The notes beneath the pieces are model-generated. The model did not search any database. It worked only from the letters and a program-made list of their open reading frames with translations, and was not told the origin of the DNA. This document shows, one piece after another, positions 32,355 through 43,880 of a stretch of DNA of 64,000 bases. Location of the stretch: contig JBLDXI010000042.1 of the NCBI GenBank assembly GCA_047495785.1, positions 2,852,001-2,916,000 on the forward strand. Reading direction: 5' to 3'. A program made the translations under genes and the position numbers. Every line of letters begins with the position of its first letter. Position 1 is the first letter of the stretch. Source of the stretch: Lepidodermella squamata (Eukaryota; Gastrotricha).

Positions 32355-35300
32355 ATGAAGCTGATTCATCGAATCTTAATTCTTGGAGCTTTAAGCACTC
32401 TTGTTTGTTGTGAGGATGGGGGCGACGAATCCACTATGTCTTTGACGACGGAACCCACGACGACGCTTGAGACTACGGCGACTACAACCGAGACCTCAAC
32501 AGAGCCAACAACAACACACACACCGTCGACAACGGAAACGTCAACCGAATCTTCAACGGCGTCTTCAACGGCTACCACTGAAGAAACAACCCATTCGCAC
32601 ACCACCGAGACAACGACTGAGTTGACCACGGGGACATCTACTCATGAACTAACTACGACACCTACTGAGTCAACAACTTTGACACATTCAAGCACTGATG
32701 TCAGTACCCATGAGACCACATCGGCGGCTGCGGGAGATCCTTTACAACACTCGTCAACTGCAATGAGTATAGACAGTTCAACGCATGATGCTTTAAGTCC
32801 TATCAGTCCCCATATGACATCGCCTGACCAGCATTCTAGCTCGGAAACCAGTTCGATGCTGTCACCTACAGAAGTTTCGCATTCAAGCTTTTCGACTGAT
32901 AGCTCATCAAGTCATAGCCATTCAGATTTATTGGGCAGCACAACTCTGCCGAGCTCTCATAGTTCGCCCGAATCAACAACGCCGGATCATAAATCCTCAA
33001 TATCGCCAGCATCTGGAGCTCCTGCCTCGCCTTCAACTGATTTTAGCAGTGGAACGCCAAATTTACCAGGATTTTCCTCCATACCATCATCAACTCCTCT
33101 CAGCCCGCCAACCATCGATGCTAGCATCTCCCCGGGAACAACTCTTCATCCTCCTAGCAGCTCGGTCAGCCCCTCAGTTCCGATGGTTTCTAGCTCAGAA
33201 ACTACAATTATTGGGTCACCGCTAACTAGCAGTACGCATTTACTGAGTAGCAGCAGCGGTTCCAGCTTGGAAATGTCCACTTCATCGGTTCATACCATTA
33301 GCACTGTAGGAACGGCTTTTTCTAGCAGTACTGCTAGCAGTTATTATTCGACATCCGCCACGGGAACTCCAACAATACATTCATCTAGTAGCGCGACTTC
33401 CATCTCAACAGCCCCGTCGACGACTAGCCTTACAACCTCGTCAGATCCAAGTAGCAGCTCTACAGCTATTTCAACGTCTACGACTAGTGTGGCAACTTCT
33501 AGTTCAACTTCAACAACACCGAGCACGAGCCTAAGTAGCTCGACAACAGTTTCATCGTCAACATCTAGTGCAACTACGACTACTTCCACGCCCACAACAT
33601 CGACCTCGACCCAGAGTAGCTCTACTACAACTTCAACGACCACGTCCACACCAACAACATCGAGCTCGACTACAACCACGTCCACACCAACAACATCGAC
33701 CTCGACTACAACCACGTCCACACCAACAACATCGAGCTCGACTACGACCACGTCCACACCAACAACATCGAGCTCGACTACAACCACGTCCACACCAACA
33801 ACATCGACCTCGACTACAACCACGTCCACACCAACAACATCGAGCTCGACTACGACCACGTCCACGCCAACAACGTCGACCTCGACTACGACCACGTCCA
33901 CACCAACAACATCGACCTCGACTACGACCACGTCCACACCAACAACATCGACAAATTCGGCTACTTCAAGTTCTTCGACGATGACAAGCACTAGTTCAAC
34001 GAAAACGACGACGAAGACGACAGCGTCAACTTCCGCATCAAGCACATCTAGATCGACAACAACATCATCCCCTACAACTTCGAAAACAACGTCATCACCC
34101 ACTACAACTTCATCGACGGCAACCTCGACAACCTCAACTCCTACCTCCACAACGACGTCAACGAAAACTAGCACATCTCCAACCTCGACCACAACTCGAA
34201 CTTCTTCGACCAGCAAGCCGACAACTACGAAATCTACAACGATAAAAACAACGACAACGAGAACTACAACGGAGCCCACGACAACAACCACCACTACAAC
34301 GACTACCCAGCCTTACTACGGTGGTACGGTCAAGTACCCTTGGATGTACATTCTTGGTGACGATGCTCTAGCGCTTTTCACATCAACTCCAAGGATGACT
34401 ACATTGGATCTTTACGGGGCATGGCTGGCAAATTTCGCAACATCATCGACGAGTACGACAACAACTCCAGCTCCTCCTCCCCCTCCTCCTCCTCCACCCC
34501 CTGCTCAGGTGCAAACCGCTGCTCCAGCACCAAACGAACCGGCAACTTTGGCAGCAACGACTGTGCCGGTTGCTACTACGCCGGTGACACAGACTGTGAA
34601 ATCAACAGCTGTCTCCGCGACTACGACGACAATAAAGGCATCCTCCTTATCCAGTGCTTCGTCCATTTCTCCGTCAACTTCAACGCTATTCACTGGTTCG
34701 ACGCTAAAGCAGGTAACTGGAATTTCATCAGTGTCCGCAAAGATTTTGCCAGACACGTTAAACCCGGCAAATAGTTCAGATATCCCGGTCACCGGATCGA
34801 CCGTAAAGTCAGGAGGTGTGCCTAGAGGACTAGGTGGCTTGTTAGGAGGAGGAGGGTCATCAAAGACAACAGTTAAAGCAGATGATTCCGTTGATCCCAG
34901 TGCGTCAACCCCAAGCAAGACGGCAGTGTCATCAGCCGCTGCGGTCGGTGGGGCGTCTACCCCTTCCAGTTCTGGGGCAAAACCACCAGCGCCACCAGCG
35001 CCACCAGCCCCGCCCGGCTCTGTGACATCGAGTGGTTCAACCGTTAGTGGGGTTACAGTTAAAGGTGGTAGTGCCGTAACGGCTAAAGATGTTAGTGCGC
35101 TAACAGCTAAAGATGGCGTTGCTGTAACAACTAAAGGTGGAAGTGCAGTAGCAGTTACGGGAGGCATTTCTGTCAAATCATTATCAGGCTCCGCTGCTAC
35201 TGTTGTTGCAGGTAGTGGATCTGCGACGACTAAACGCGCCGACGGAGGAGGCGGAGGAGGCCTGCTTTCCGGCCTACTTAAACCACCTAGCGCGCCAGCA

Positions 35301-36227
35301 GCTCCTGCAGGTTCACCTACAACAGGAAGCGATGCTTCAAAACCAGTGGTTCCTAGCCCAGCTGGCGCCTCGAAATCTCCGTTAGCCCCTGGATCGCCTA
35401 CCCAAGCCTCAAGCATTCCAGGAGCTCCTGCAATCCCGGGAGCTCCTGCTGTACCGGGAGCTGCGAAGCCAGGTGGGGGACCAGGAGGCTCTGGGTCGCC
35501 TACCCAGCCAGCAAACGCGGGCATTCCTGGAGCCCCTGCTGCCCCAGGAGCTGCGAAACCTGCTGGAGGGGCGGGAGGTTTGGGGTCGCTTCTGGGAGGT
35601 CTAATTTCCCCTGATGCCTCCGGAGGCGGCGCAGCAGGAGGGGGAAAGCTTCCTCCTAATACCAACTCATCAATGCCAGCTCGACCATTGGTAGGAGTCA
35701 AAACAAGCGGAAATACAACAATCAAAATTCCGTTGGCAATGCCACCCGGAAAGTCAGGCGACCCTCTCCAAAATTTTGGAGCCGCTTTGTTCGGCGGCGG
35801 CGGCAAACCTAGAACAAATGGAACGAAGACTCCCCCGGCTAAGGGAGGCATCGCCGGAGGACCTCTTGCAGATTTGGTCATGGATGCAATATCAGATAGT
35901 GGTGAACTTTTCTTAAGCGATGACACTATGGCTGCCATGATCAATCTTACTGGTAGCGTTGAGAACATGACGGATGCCCTGAACAACATGTTAGCCAATT
36001 CACTTGGCTCTGGCGAGTATAGTATGGCTGATGAGTCTACGGTGAATACGACGAATACAACTACTGTGAGAGTCTCGACGACTGTTAAAATGACAACGAC
36101 GACATATGTTGAGGAAGAAGGTCCGGTCACTCAAACCCGCCGGCCTGCAAGAAATTGCGGCATGTCTTTTGTAAATTCGCTGACAATATTGACCCTTATC
36201 ACTACGACACCGGCTTTACTAGTATGA
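32355..36227 (+). CDS. Large Thr/Ser-rich mucin-like protein, probably GPI-anchored
   Basis: A 1290-aa frame with a signal peptide (MKLIHRILILGALSTLVCC). Residues 25-660 are almost pure Ser/Thr/Pro and contain a tandem array (33640-33955) of a 36-bp unit encoding TSTTTTSTPTTS-like repeats. A short globular island (GGTVKYPWMYILGDDALALF) follows, then a polyproline run, then a Gly/Ala/Pro/Lys-rich region with VKGGSAVTAKD and PGAPAIPGAP repeats. A hydrophobic C-terminus (SFVNSLTILTLITTTPALLV) without following basic residues fits a GPI signal. Heavy O-glycosylation on the cell surface or cuticle is likely. Long frames on the opposite strand are shadows of the repeat composition. Repeat number probably varies between individuals. 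Confidence 0.85.
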   Translation: MKLIHRILILGALSTLVCCEDGGDESTMSLTTEPTTTLETTATTTETSTEPTTTHTPSTTETSTESSTASSTATTEETTHSHTTETTTELTTGTSTHELTTTPTESTTLTHSSTDVSTHETTSAAAGDPLQHSSTAMSIDSSTHDALSPISPHMTSPDQHSSSETSSMLSPTEVSHSSFSTDSSSSHSHSDLLGSTTLPSSHSSPESTTPDHKSSISPASGAPASPSTDFSSGTPNLPGFSSIPSSTPLSPPTIDASISPGTTLHPPSSSVSPSVPMVSSSETTIIGSPLTSSTHLLSSSSGSSLEMSTSSVHTISTVGTAFSSSTASSYYSTSATGTPTIHSSSSATSISTAPSTTSLTTSSDPSSSSTAISTSTTSVATSSSTSTTPSTSLSSSTTVSSSTSSATTTTSTPTTSTSTQSSSTTTSTTTSTPTTSSSTTTTSTPTTSTSTTTTSTPTTSSSTTTTSTPTTSSSTTTTSTPTTSTSTTTTSTPTTSSSTTTTSTPTTSTSTTTTSTPTTSTSTTTTSTPTTSTNSATSSSSTMTSTSSTKTTTKTTASTSASSTSRSTTTSSPTTSKTTSSPTTTSSTATSTTSTPTSTTTSTKTSTSPTSTTTRTSSTSKPTTTKSTTIKTTTTRTTTEPTTTTTTTTTTQPYYGGTVKYPWMYILGDDALALFTSTPRMTTLDLYGAWLANFATSSTSTTTTPAPPPPPPPPPPAQVQTAAPAPNEPATLAATTVPVATTPVTQTVKSTAVSATTTTIKASSLSSASSISPSTSTLFTGSTLKQVTGISSVSAKILPDTLNPANSSDIPVTGSTVKSGGVPRGLGGLLGGGGSSKTTVKADDSVDPSASTPSKTAVSSAAAVGGASTPSSSGAKPPAPPAPPAPPGSVTSSGSTVSGVTVKGGSAVTAKDVSALTAKDGVAVTTKGGSAVAVTGGISVKSLSGSAATVVAGSGSATTKRADGGGGGGLLSGLLKPPSAPAAPAGSPTTGSDASKPVVPSPAGASKSPLAPGSPTQASSIPGAPAIPGAPAVPGAAKPGGGPGGSGSPTQPANAGIPGAPAAPGAAKPAGGAGGLGSLLGGLISPDASGGGAAGGGKLPPNTNSSMPARPLVGVKTSGNTTIKIPLAMPPGKSGDPLQNFGAALFGGGGKPRTNGTKTPPAKGGIAGGPLADLVMDAISDSGELFLSDDTMAAMINLTGSVENMTDALNNMLANSLGSGEYSMADESTVNTTNTTTVRVSTTVKMTTTTYVEEEGPVTQTRRPARNCGMSFVNSLTILTLITTTPALLV
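33640..33955 (+). repeat. 36-bp coding tandem repeat in the mucin
   Basis: About nine units of 36 bp (ACATCGAGCTCGACTACAAC ... TCCACACCAACA), with alternating AGC/ACC variants. High sequence identity indicates recent homogenisation. Confidence 0.85.
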
Positions 36228-36335
36228 ATCTCAATAATAGGCTTACATCACTGATAGCAGCTGGTTTTAAATAAATATATCACAGGTTTCACAATATTAG
36301 ATCACGGGGTATGAGATACCAAGTTCGTAGTAAAC

Positions 36336-39300
36336 TTATTTCGCTTTGATCAACGCAGCTTTACGCAGTCTGCGCTTAGCGAACTCATAATATTTTGGTA
36401 TCGACAGAAAATCCAGCAGAGCCAAGGATCCTAACAGGGATCCAATGAATATTGCTCCGACTGGAATTCCGATGGCGGCTGCGTGTTCGGCCTCAGTGGG
36501 CTGCAGCTGAACCACTTTTACATTTGTGGCGGGCGGCTCGCCAGGCGGAGGCGAGCAAATCGGTTCCGTGCCGGACCAAATACCGTCATCAAGACACGTT
36601 CGATTCAGGGACCCATTTGATAGGACATAACCATTGATGCAAGTGTATGAAACGGTGTCCAGGTAGTTGTATTGAAATAGCGATGGGCTATACGAGGCCA
36701 TTTTTCCACGTGGATAAGGGACTCCGCATGTTTTAGCTATAGGAACAAGAATCACTCTGATGTTGCAAACGGCTGTAACAATATGTCTTACGTTCGCACT
36801 CCAAACTTTGACCAGACCAGGTCGAATCAAGTGAACACGTTCTGGACAGTGACCCGCCGGACCATTTGTATCCCGACACGCAATAGAATGTCAGTACATC
36901 ACCGTAGAGATATTGAGACTTCGCTGTCCCATTTAGAGCAGAACCGTTGTTGGCAACCATAGGTTTGCAAAAGACCCCTACAGAAAAGAAAGGCATTATT
37001 TGATCAAAGTATTGGCAATTTCGCTCAGACTTGTGCAAACAGGAGGCTTTCCCGACCAGGATTTGTTTGCTAAACACTGCCGAATCGAGTCTCCAGACAC
37101 AAAGCTGTACCCTGTTGTGCATGTGTATGACGCCGTATCATTGTAAGTGGTCGTGGAATAGCTGACAACAGCATCAGTGCCGTTTTCAGGTACGCCGCAA
37201 TCCACCTCTGTTGAACGATAAAACGCATAGAATTCCGTGAATGGCAAGTCTAATCTAACTCACTCGAGCACGTGGGTTTTACGCCGTCCCATAATCCACC
37301 CATCTGGCACGTCAGAACAGACTGCCCAGCAGTTCTAGCGAAACCCTCTTGACACGTGTAGACGATAGTGTCATTGATGGTAAAAGTGGTGAACTTCCTT
37401 GTCGCGCCAACAGCCACGCCGGGATCGGGACAAACTCTGACCTGACAGGTCGGGTCAACACCGGACCATTTTTGGGTTGGAAGGCAGCTCCGAGAACTCT
37501 CTCCAACAATCTGATAAGAATCGTTTGCACATGACGCGATAATCACGTCTCCGAGAGTGTATTGGCTTTTCACATTAGAGTAAACCAACGCATCAGAGAT
37601 AGGTGGCGGCTTGCATTTCACAGCTGTTGAAAATTCAATGATACATCTTGGAACATGCTCTTCGATAAACTCACGTTCACAATCGGGTAAAACTTCTGGT
37701 GCCCACATCAGCGAAGTATTGCAGCTCTTGACCAAGCTTATGGCTCCAGTCACCAATTGGTACCCAGAAACACATTGAATAGTTACTCGGTCACCGTAAT
37801 AAAATGAAGTCCCTAGCAGCACGTGCAAATATCCCGTGTCAGGCTCGCCACAATATCCCCCTATTTTTATATGATATAAACGTATTACTTCCTTAAATGT
37901 GAACTTACTTTTGCACGTCAAATCGGGGGTTGACCACTGGCCAGTTGTTTGGCAAGTAATATTCGGGTTGTCAACCGTCTGAGTATTAACAACGTAACCA
38001 GGAAGGCACTTGACGAAGAACGTTGTGTTGTAGTAGGTCGGGGTGAACGTCGTTTTCGTTATTTGCATGTGAGTGGTGTTTCGGAACCACCAGGCCATAT
38101 CAGTGCAGTCAACATATTTGCATTTCGGTACTCCGCTGGAGAGGTTCCACAGGCCATTCGCCTGACATACAGTAGAATCCTGACCGATCAAATACGAGCC
38201 GTTGTTGCAAGAAAACGTCGCCACAGTGCCACCGGTATTTTTCGGGTTCGATAGAGAGATAGATCCATTGACTGGCGGGGACAATGTTGGGCAAATGACG
38301 GTTGAACTATACTCCATAACTAACGAGGCGGATGTAATCGCAGCTGGAAAAAGGATAAAGCTAATTGAATCAATTCAGGGTTCAGGTGTTAATGTTACCG
38401 CCACAGGGCGGGGAGAATAAGGTCCTGTTTGCTTCGCATTCAAACTTTGAACTTGTGATAGACCAAGAACAAGATTCTTGAGGGGTGTAAATCGATCTGT
38501 CAATGACACAGAATGACTGGACAGGAACTGTTGGGCCAGTTGACGTGTTTTTGCAAGTTGAGGTTTGCGTGTCGAGTTGAGTGTCAAACACGGTTGCATT
38601 GGGGAGAGTGTATCCCGAAGCAACCTGCTTCGAATTCGTATCACAGGGAACACCTTAGAAAACATAATTTTAAATTAAATTGATTTTATTAGAAGGTAAT
38701 TACGAAATGTCGGGCAAATGTTTGCGTAGTAGGAGGCGTCTCCTACAGTAAGTATGGCTCGATCCAAATAGCTCATGCAAGCGATAAAAGCATTGTTTGC
38801 CGTAATCGTCGCTTGACCTCCTCGAATGTAAGCCAATTTTTCCAAGATGTTTTGAACAATAATAGCCGGGTACAATCCGTAGCTGGATATTTGATTCCAC
38901 TCAAGATTTAGAGATCCATCAAGAGACAGCAACCTAGCATCATAGTTGAAGGCATCTCTACGTTGCATTGAAAAGGAGAAAAAGTGCCAAGCCGAATAAC
39001 CATGAGGTTTTGGAAAGGTGAAGGTTTTGGTTCCGGCATTGAACTAACATATTTGAAGGGCAATGCGGATAAATAATAAAAAATAATTCATTCAAACCAT
39101 AACTACAGCACTGATCGAGTTGCCTCCGTTGTCAATACTCAGAGAGAATGTATTCTGCGATCCATCGACAGATGCAATGCTCATTATGGTAGTGTCCATC
39201 GTTGGGTAAAGCCAGAAGGAGATCGAGAAGTCATCACTAACGCCATCATCCGGCGATCGAGAATCGCTAATTGTTATCGAAGGATAAGGCGTGACAGCTG

Positions 39301-41723
39301 ACACGTTGATTGCTGAGAAGCTTGGTCGTTGGTTGGGAACGTCAGTGAATACTTGGTAGGTAAAATACCAGGGAATTATTACATCGTTTTGGCCAAACAT
39401 GTCAGTTGTCGAAGAGACAACGTTGAAAGGCCAGGTCGAGAGTAGCTGAGTCGTATCTAAGTTTAAATCAACACATTTAACACTTTATTGTGCAGAAGTG
39501 AAACCTTACAGTATAGCGATAAGTCATTGCAATAAGTGGTTGTTAAGTCATCCAGGTCTGTCTGGCTGGGTCTCAGTAGCATGATCAGGCAGGAAATAGC
39601 GCTGTAGTCCGTTGCGGAACTTTGCAAAGTAGACAACTCGACATCACCGAAGATTCCATATGTCCACTGAAAACCACTGCAGACGACGGAGCCGTTGAGC
39701 GCCACCTCGATTGTTGGAAAAGTCGTCATTTGCCAGGTTATTAGAACCTTCTGGTTTCGGATGTCACTTGGTAATGGACAAGTTAGGTTCCCACCACTAC
39801 CGCTGTAGATCTGAACTGAGCCAACTCCTGATGCCGCATCATATGCAGATATGCGTAATCCAAGGACATAGTTGGGTGCAACGCGGTACGCTATCCTGAA
39901 TACCGAGTTAGTTGTCAAGCTAAAGCTTATCATAAAGCTATCGTAGAAATTCATGCCCAGCGCTTGTTTGATTTGGAAATAACCATCGTATAGCTTAAGT
40001 ACGTTGGATTCGTCGATCGATTTAGTGCTTATGGCCTCTTTGATTTCTCCGACATGACCATAAGATACGTCGCGGTATTGAGTGATGTAGTTGAATGGGA
40101 ACAGGGCCCTAGGATTGCTCTCACCGCCGTAGCATAGGGAATTTTCATCCCATAGCGTGTAGTAACTTTGCTCGGTACAGACGTAGGAGTTGTAGTCGCT
40201 CCAGTAACAGTTCCAAGTCAAAGGAACGGAGGTGCATCGCACTGTTGCTTTCATTCCACTCTCAAGACATGTCATTATCGCCGACTGGCTGTTGAGCAAT
40301 GAGGCATTCGAAAATGTCGCCACGCTAGATGTCAGCTGACAGCCATTTCGATCTAGATGAGAAAAGCAAAAAATTGCGTAGAAATTCCTCTCTCGCACAA
40401 GAGATTCGGCGGCTTACTCAGCTGAGGGCAGACAAGACCTTGGTAGTATGAAGTCGCATTAGGCGCAGGGCCAGAGAGAACCATCAAGCAGTTGGCATTT
40501 GTTCCTTGCTTAATCTGCACGTTAACTTCGGTCAAGCTACCGGACAGTCCACAACCAGTGAAGCAAGTAAAGCCAGTTTGATTGACTAACAAACTATCAT
40601 TGACATAGATGCTTATCGTCTTGTAAATGTTGTTGTAGTCAATCTTTAGAGATGATAGCGTAGTTGTAAAGTCGGCCAATAAGCCGCTGGTTGAAACTAT
40701 TGTGCCTGATGATCCGCATGAGCATTGCATCTCATAACGGTTAACTGCTCCAGGTACTGCCACAAGCGCAGCATACTTCGTAGGACTCGTCGTTGCAGCT
40801 GTTTGAAAATTCAGCACTTCATAGTTCGAAGCAGGAGTTTGCTCCAGTTTCAGATTAACAATCAACGACCAATCGCTGGACAAAAAGTTTGACGCGGATT
40901 GAACGGGTAAGTAGTAATCGGACATGAAAATGTAAGATCCAGCTTGAGTAGCAGTCACACTCGTCGATAGCGTTGGCGGGATACCAATAAATTTACCTGT
41001 TGCGCCCGATAGAATTTCTTTCAAGCCAGTCATCACGTTGAACGGTTGGATAGCTGTGGCTATTTGCCTGATGTCGAAATTGTATCCAATTAGAGGTGCG
41101 TAAATTCCCGTAAAGCCTCCGCAACTGACAGGATACAGCTGATCACTAACGCAGTCGTTCAAACTTTCAGAGAAAACCGTATTCGGAGTTGAACAGGTAT
41201 TGATCACACCATCGTCACTTCCAGCGGTACAGGTCATATAACTCGTGCATGTACCCGGGATTGAGTGGTTTCCTGGGGTTAGATCAATGCAAAAGCCTTG
41301 CTGCATCGGTTGGCAACTCGATGCCTCAGTGGTGCAGAAACTGTCTTTAGGTTCAGCTGCATCGAAAATAAAATAAGCTGGGCAAGTTGTAACTGATTGG
41401 ACGTTGCCTGAGCTACACGTTACGTATTGCTCAGGTGAGCTTGGGTAACAACCGTTCCCGAGGCGGTATTTGCCGTCTTTCAAGTTTTTACAAAAGCAAT
41501 TAGCGGCCTGAACTGTGGTACATTTCTGAAGTGTAGCTGAGTAATGTTGGCCAGCAGGACAAGTCCAGGAAACCCATGACACGCCATTGCATTTGTAGAA
41601 CTCGTAGCAATTCGGCTTCGGGTTATAAATGATGCTATTACCGCACGAACTTGCCGTGGTCAAAGGATACGTCACCTGAAGAAGTAGGACTAGAATAGGA
41701 ATTCTTGTTAGAATTGCAGTCAT
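36336..41723 (-). CDS. Multi-domain membrane protein: chitin-binding (CBM14), LamG-like, sushi repeats, TM
   Basis: Coding blocks run from 41723 to 36336 through short introns (first exon about 40410-41723; later blocks near 39470-40350, 39095-39400, 38680-38960, 38380-38650, 37900-38310, 37250-37860, 37000-37230 and 36336-36960). The product starts with a signal peptide (MTAILTRIPILVLLLQVTYP). Cysteine modules like peritrophin-A/CBM14 follow (CYEFYKCNGVSWVSWTCPAG), then beta-sandwich regions resembling LamG. About nine sushi/CCP modules come next (C...YTC..G....G...C...G.W....P.C). Near the end there is a membrane segment (IGIPVGAIFIGSLLGSLALL) and a short basic tail. It is a cell-surface protein that may bind chitin or glycans; sushi repeats often mediate complement-like contacts. 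Exact exon ends are approximate. It ends 108 bp from the convergent mucin gene. Confidence 0.8.
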
Positions 41724-42440
41724 GGCTCTCGAAAATTACATGCTATGTTTTAAAGAATTGAACACACTTTTGTTTTTTTCAACATTTCATGCATTAAATT
41801 CAGCAGCCTGCTTAAAAATTAATGAAGGCTTAAGTGGCGTGAATTGATTTTTAGCTACGCCATCACTCGTTCGAGTCGTGTATAATAACATAAACATGTC
41901 GATTAGAGTTCGAATTCGCATGGCTGACAATGCCTCGAAACTATTATTTTTCGCCTTCACTTTTTAAGTAGGCAATAAAGCGCCCAAGTCGCATGCCTAC
42001 GCGATCACTGATGAGTTCACGGCAAGGGCATCGTAAACACGCAGAACAAAGAACCGTGTAACTGCGCACACACACCGCATGCGATTCATACATATATGCA
42101 TCATGCTTGCAACACACTCAGAAGTGACAGACCCGGTGAAAAGAGGCAGCCGTAACCTTTATACTGTTGTGGGTAACGAATCGAACAGCAGTGACCATGT
42201 ATACTTAAACGTGAGCAAACGCATCAACATTGTACAAGCTGACGCATAAACAATGCTATAAGGCTAACATGGAGATAAAATGACCGTAACAATTATGTTG
42301 TTTCACTGCTGAGAAAGATAGCCTTTACTCTTCAAATAAAACTGCTTCATCTTCCTGCATTGTTGAAAACTTGATATCAGTCTGAGTTTATATGTAAGCC
42401 TGGGAGTTACTCGCAAAATACCAGAATTAATTACATCCCA
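41724..42440. promoter_or_regulatory. Divergent intergenic region, upstream of FKBP copy A and the sushi protein
   Basis: Separates two divergent genes. Part of it (42165-42240, GAATCGAACAG...GTGACCAT...AACGTGAGC) resembles 44850-44880 upstream of FKBP copy B, so promoter DNA was duplicated with the gene. No coding sequence is seen. Confidence 0.45.
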
Positions 42441-42960
42441 ATGTGGAAATCAATCACGATTTTAGCGTTAACGCTAACCGTCTCGCATGCTAGCGAAGAG
42501 CTGAAGGTGGACGTTTTGACGCCTCCGCTGAAAGACTGCGAATTAAAGGCTCAAAATGGTGATGTACTCTCGGTCCATTACCTCGGAACGCTCCTCGATG
42601 GAAAAAAGTTCGACGCAAGTTATGATCGCAACGAGCCATATGTTTTCACTCTTGGAGTCGGTCAAGTGATTCAAGGATACGAGCAGGTAATATTCGATAA
42701 TTTTTCATATTAATAGTTTTTTTAAATGATCGATTTATTTAGGGTATTCCTGGGATGTGCGTTGGAGAAAAGCGCAAATTAACAGTTCCTCCTCACATGG
42801 GTATTAAATTTCAGTTTACTTTTGACGTTCTTTCATTCGCATATTTTGAAATTTGTTAGCTTATGGAGACAATGGAATTAAAGACGTTATTCCTCCCAAG
42901 GCGACGTTAATTTTCGAAGTCGAATTGTTGAAAATCGATCGCCCAGCCAAAGAGCTGTGA
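42441..42960 (+). CDS. FKBP2-like ER peptidyl-prolyl isomerase, copy A
   Basis: Exons 42441-42686, 42743-42800 and 42860-42960 give 134 aa. A signal peptide ([18 protein letters not shown]) precedes one FKBP domain: [48 protein letters not shown] and [10 protein letters not shown]. The end, PAKEL, resembles a KDEL-type retrieval signal; mammalian FKBP2 ends TEL. FKBP2 (FKBP13) catalyses proline isomerisation in the ER lumen and binds FK506. The active-site tryptophan of FKBP12 is Tyr here (QGYEQ). Length and architecture match the family, and the introns are at the same sites as in copy B. Confidence 0.9.
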
Positions 42961-43228
42961 TACCAGTGTATTCAGCGCTGCGTCGGCGAATACTCATCGA
43001 TTCTCGGCGATGCTGTTGACACTGTGATGCTTATGCTTCCCTCTTGTGTCAAAATAAACAGTAGATAGACTTGGATAGTTATGTCTCAAATTACAGCGTG
43101 ATGCTTGAGATTTATAAATATTTGATTACCATTTCAGTCCTTTATTTATGAATAAAGTGGCATGTTTTTAGTGAAAAAAAAATACCTACTTTATTTTCGT
43201 CTTTCAGAGAATCCTGATTTAAACTGAC
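42961..43228. other. 3' flank of FKBP copy A
   Basis: Contains AATAAACAG and AATAAAGTGG poly(A)-like signals near 43053 and 43152. No gene is seen. Confidence 0.45.
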
Positions 43229-43880
43229 GGGGTCATCCGATAGACCGCAAATTATTATAATATTTTATCAATTTAAATTCTAAGTTTTAAAAAGAGTAGA
43301 TTTGCGCTGTCAATTTTTAAGCAAGTATAGTCGAGTAGTATTCATTTAATTCTGAGTTGAAAATTAATACAAACATCTTTGTTGAAATTTTGCAAAAAAA
43401 AACCAAAAAAATCAGGAAAAAACCATCAGTAAGTTCGCTTCGAGTATTTATAGCGGCTGAACATTCATGAAATAATGTCGATTTCAGCAAATTGGATAGT
43501 GCAAAATGTTATTCAAATTCGAGCTAAATGCTTTTCATTTAACGCCAAATTTAACGCCGAATTTTATTTTACGCCGAAATATTATTTTTCAGATTTTAGC
43601 AACTTGCCTACTTTGATGTGGAAAATATGACAATATAATCAACGTGTTCGTCATAATTTTTCAACTATCTGGAACCATCAACCAGCCTTTCCAAAAAATC
43701 AAAAGGACCTCGAAACCATGCGCAGGGATGAATGGAATATTTGGTTTTGGACATCGCTCCATCCGACCATTATAAATCCAAGTAATTGCTTGAAAATTGA
43801 CAGTGCAAATCTGCTCTTTTTAAAACTTAGAATTTAAATTGATAAATAATATAATAATTTTCGGTCTATCGGATGACCCC
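43229..43880. mobile_element. 652-bp MITE-like element with ~95-bp inverted ends
   Basis: Bases 43229-43325 (GGGGTCATCCGATAGACCG...AATTTAAATTCTAAGTTTT...) recur inverted at 43786-43880 with a few changes. The interior has no coding frame. The tip GGGGTCATCC resembles GGGTCATTCC of the foldback element at 4956, so both may belong to one superfamily. The target duplication is unclear. Confidence 0.75.

Noticed and set aside
33344-34294. 316-aa valine-rich frame antisense to the mucin
   Set aside because: It is the reverse complement of ACN-rich codons (Val/Asp/Glu only); a composition shadow.
34505-36130. 541-aa proline-rich frame antisense to the mucin
   Set aside because: Mirrors the Gly/Ala/Pro repeats of the real gene and has no independent motif.
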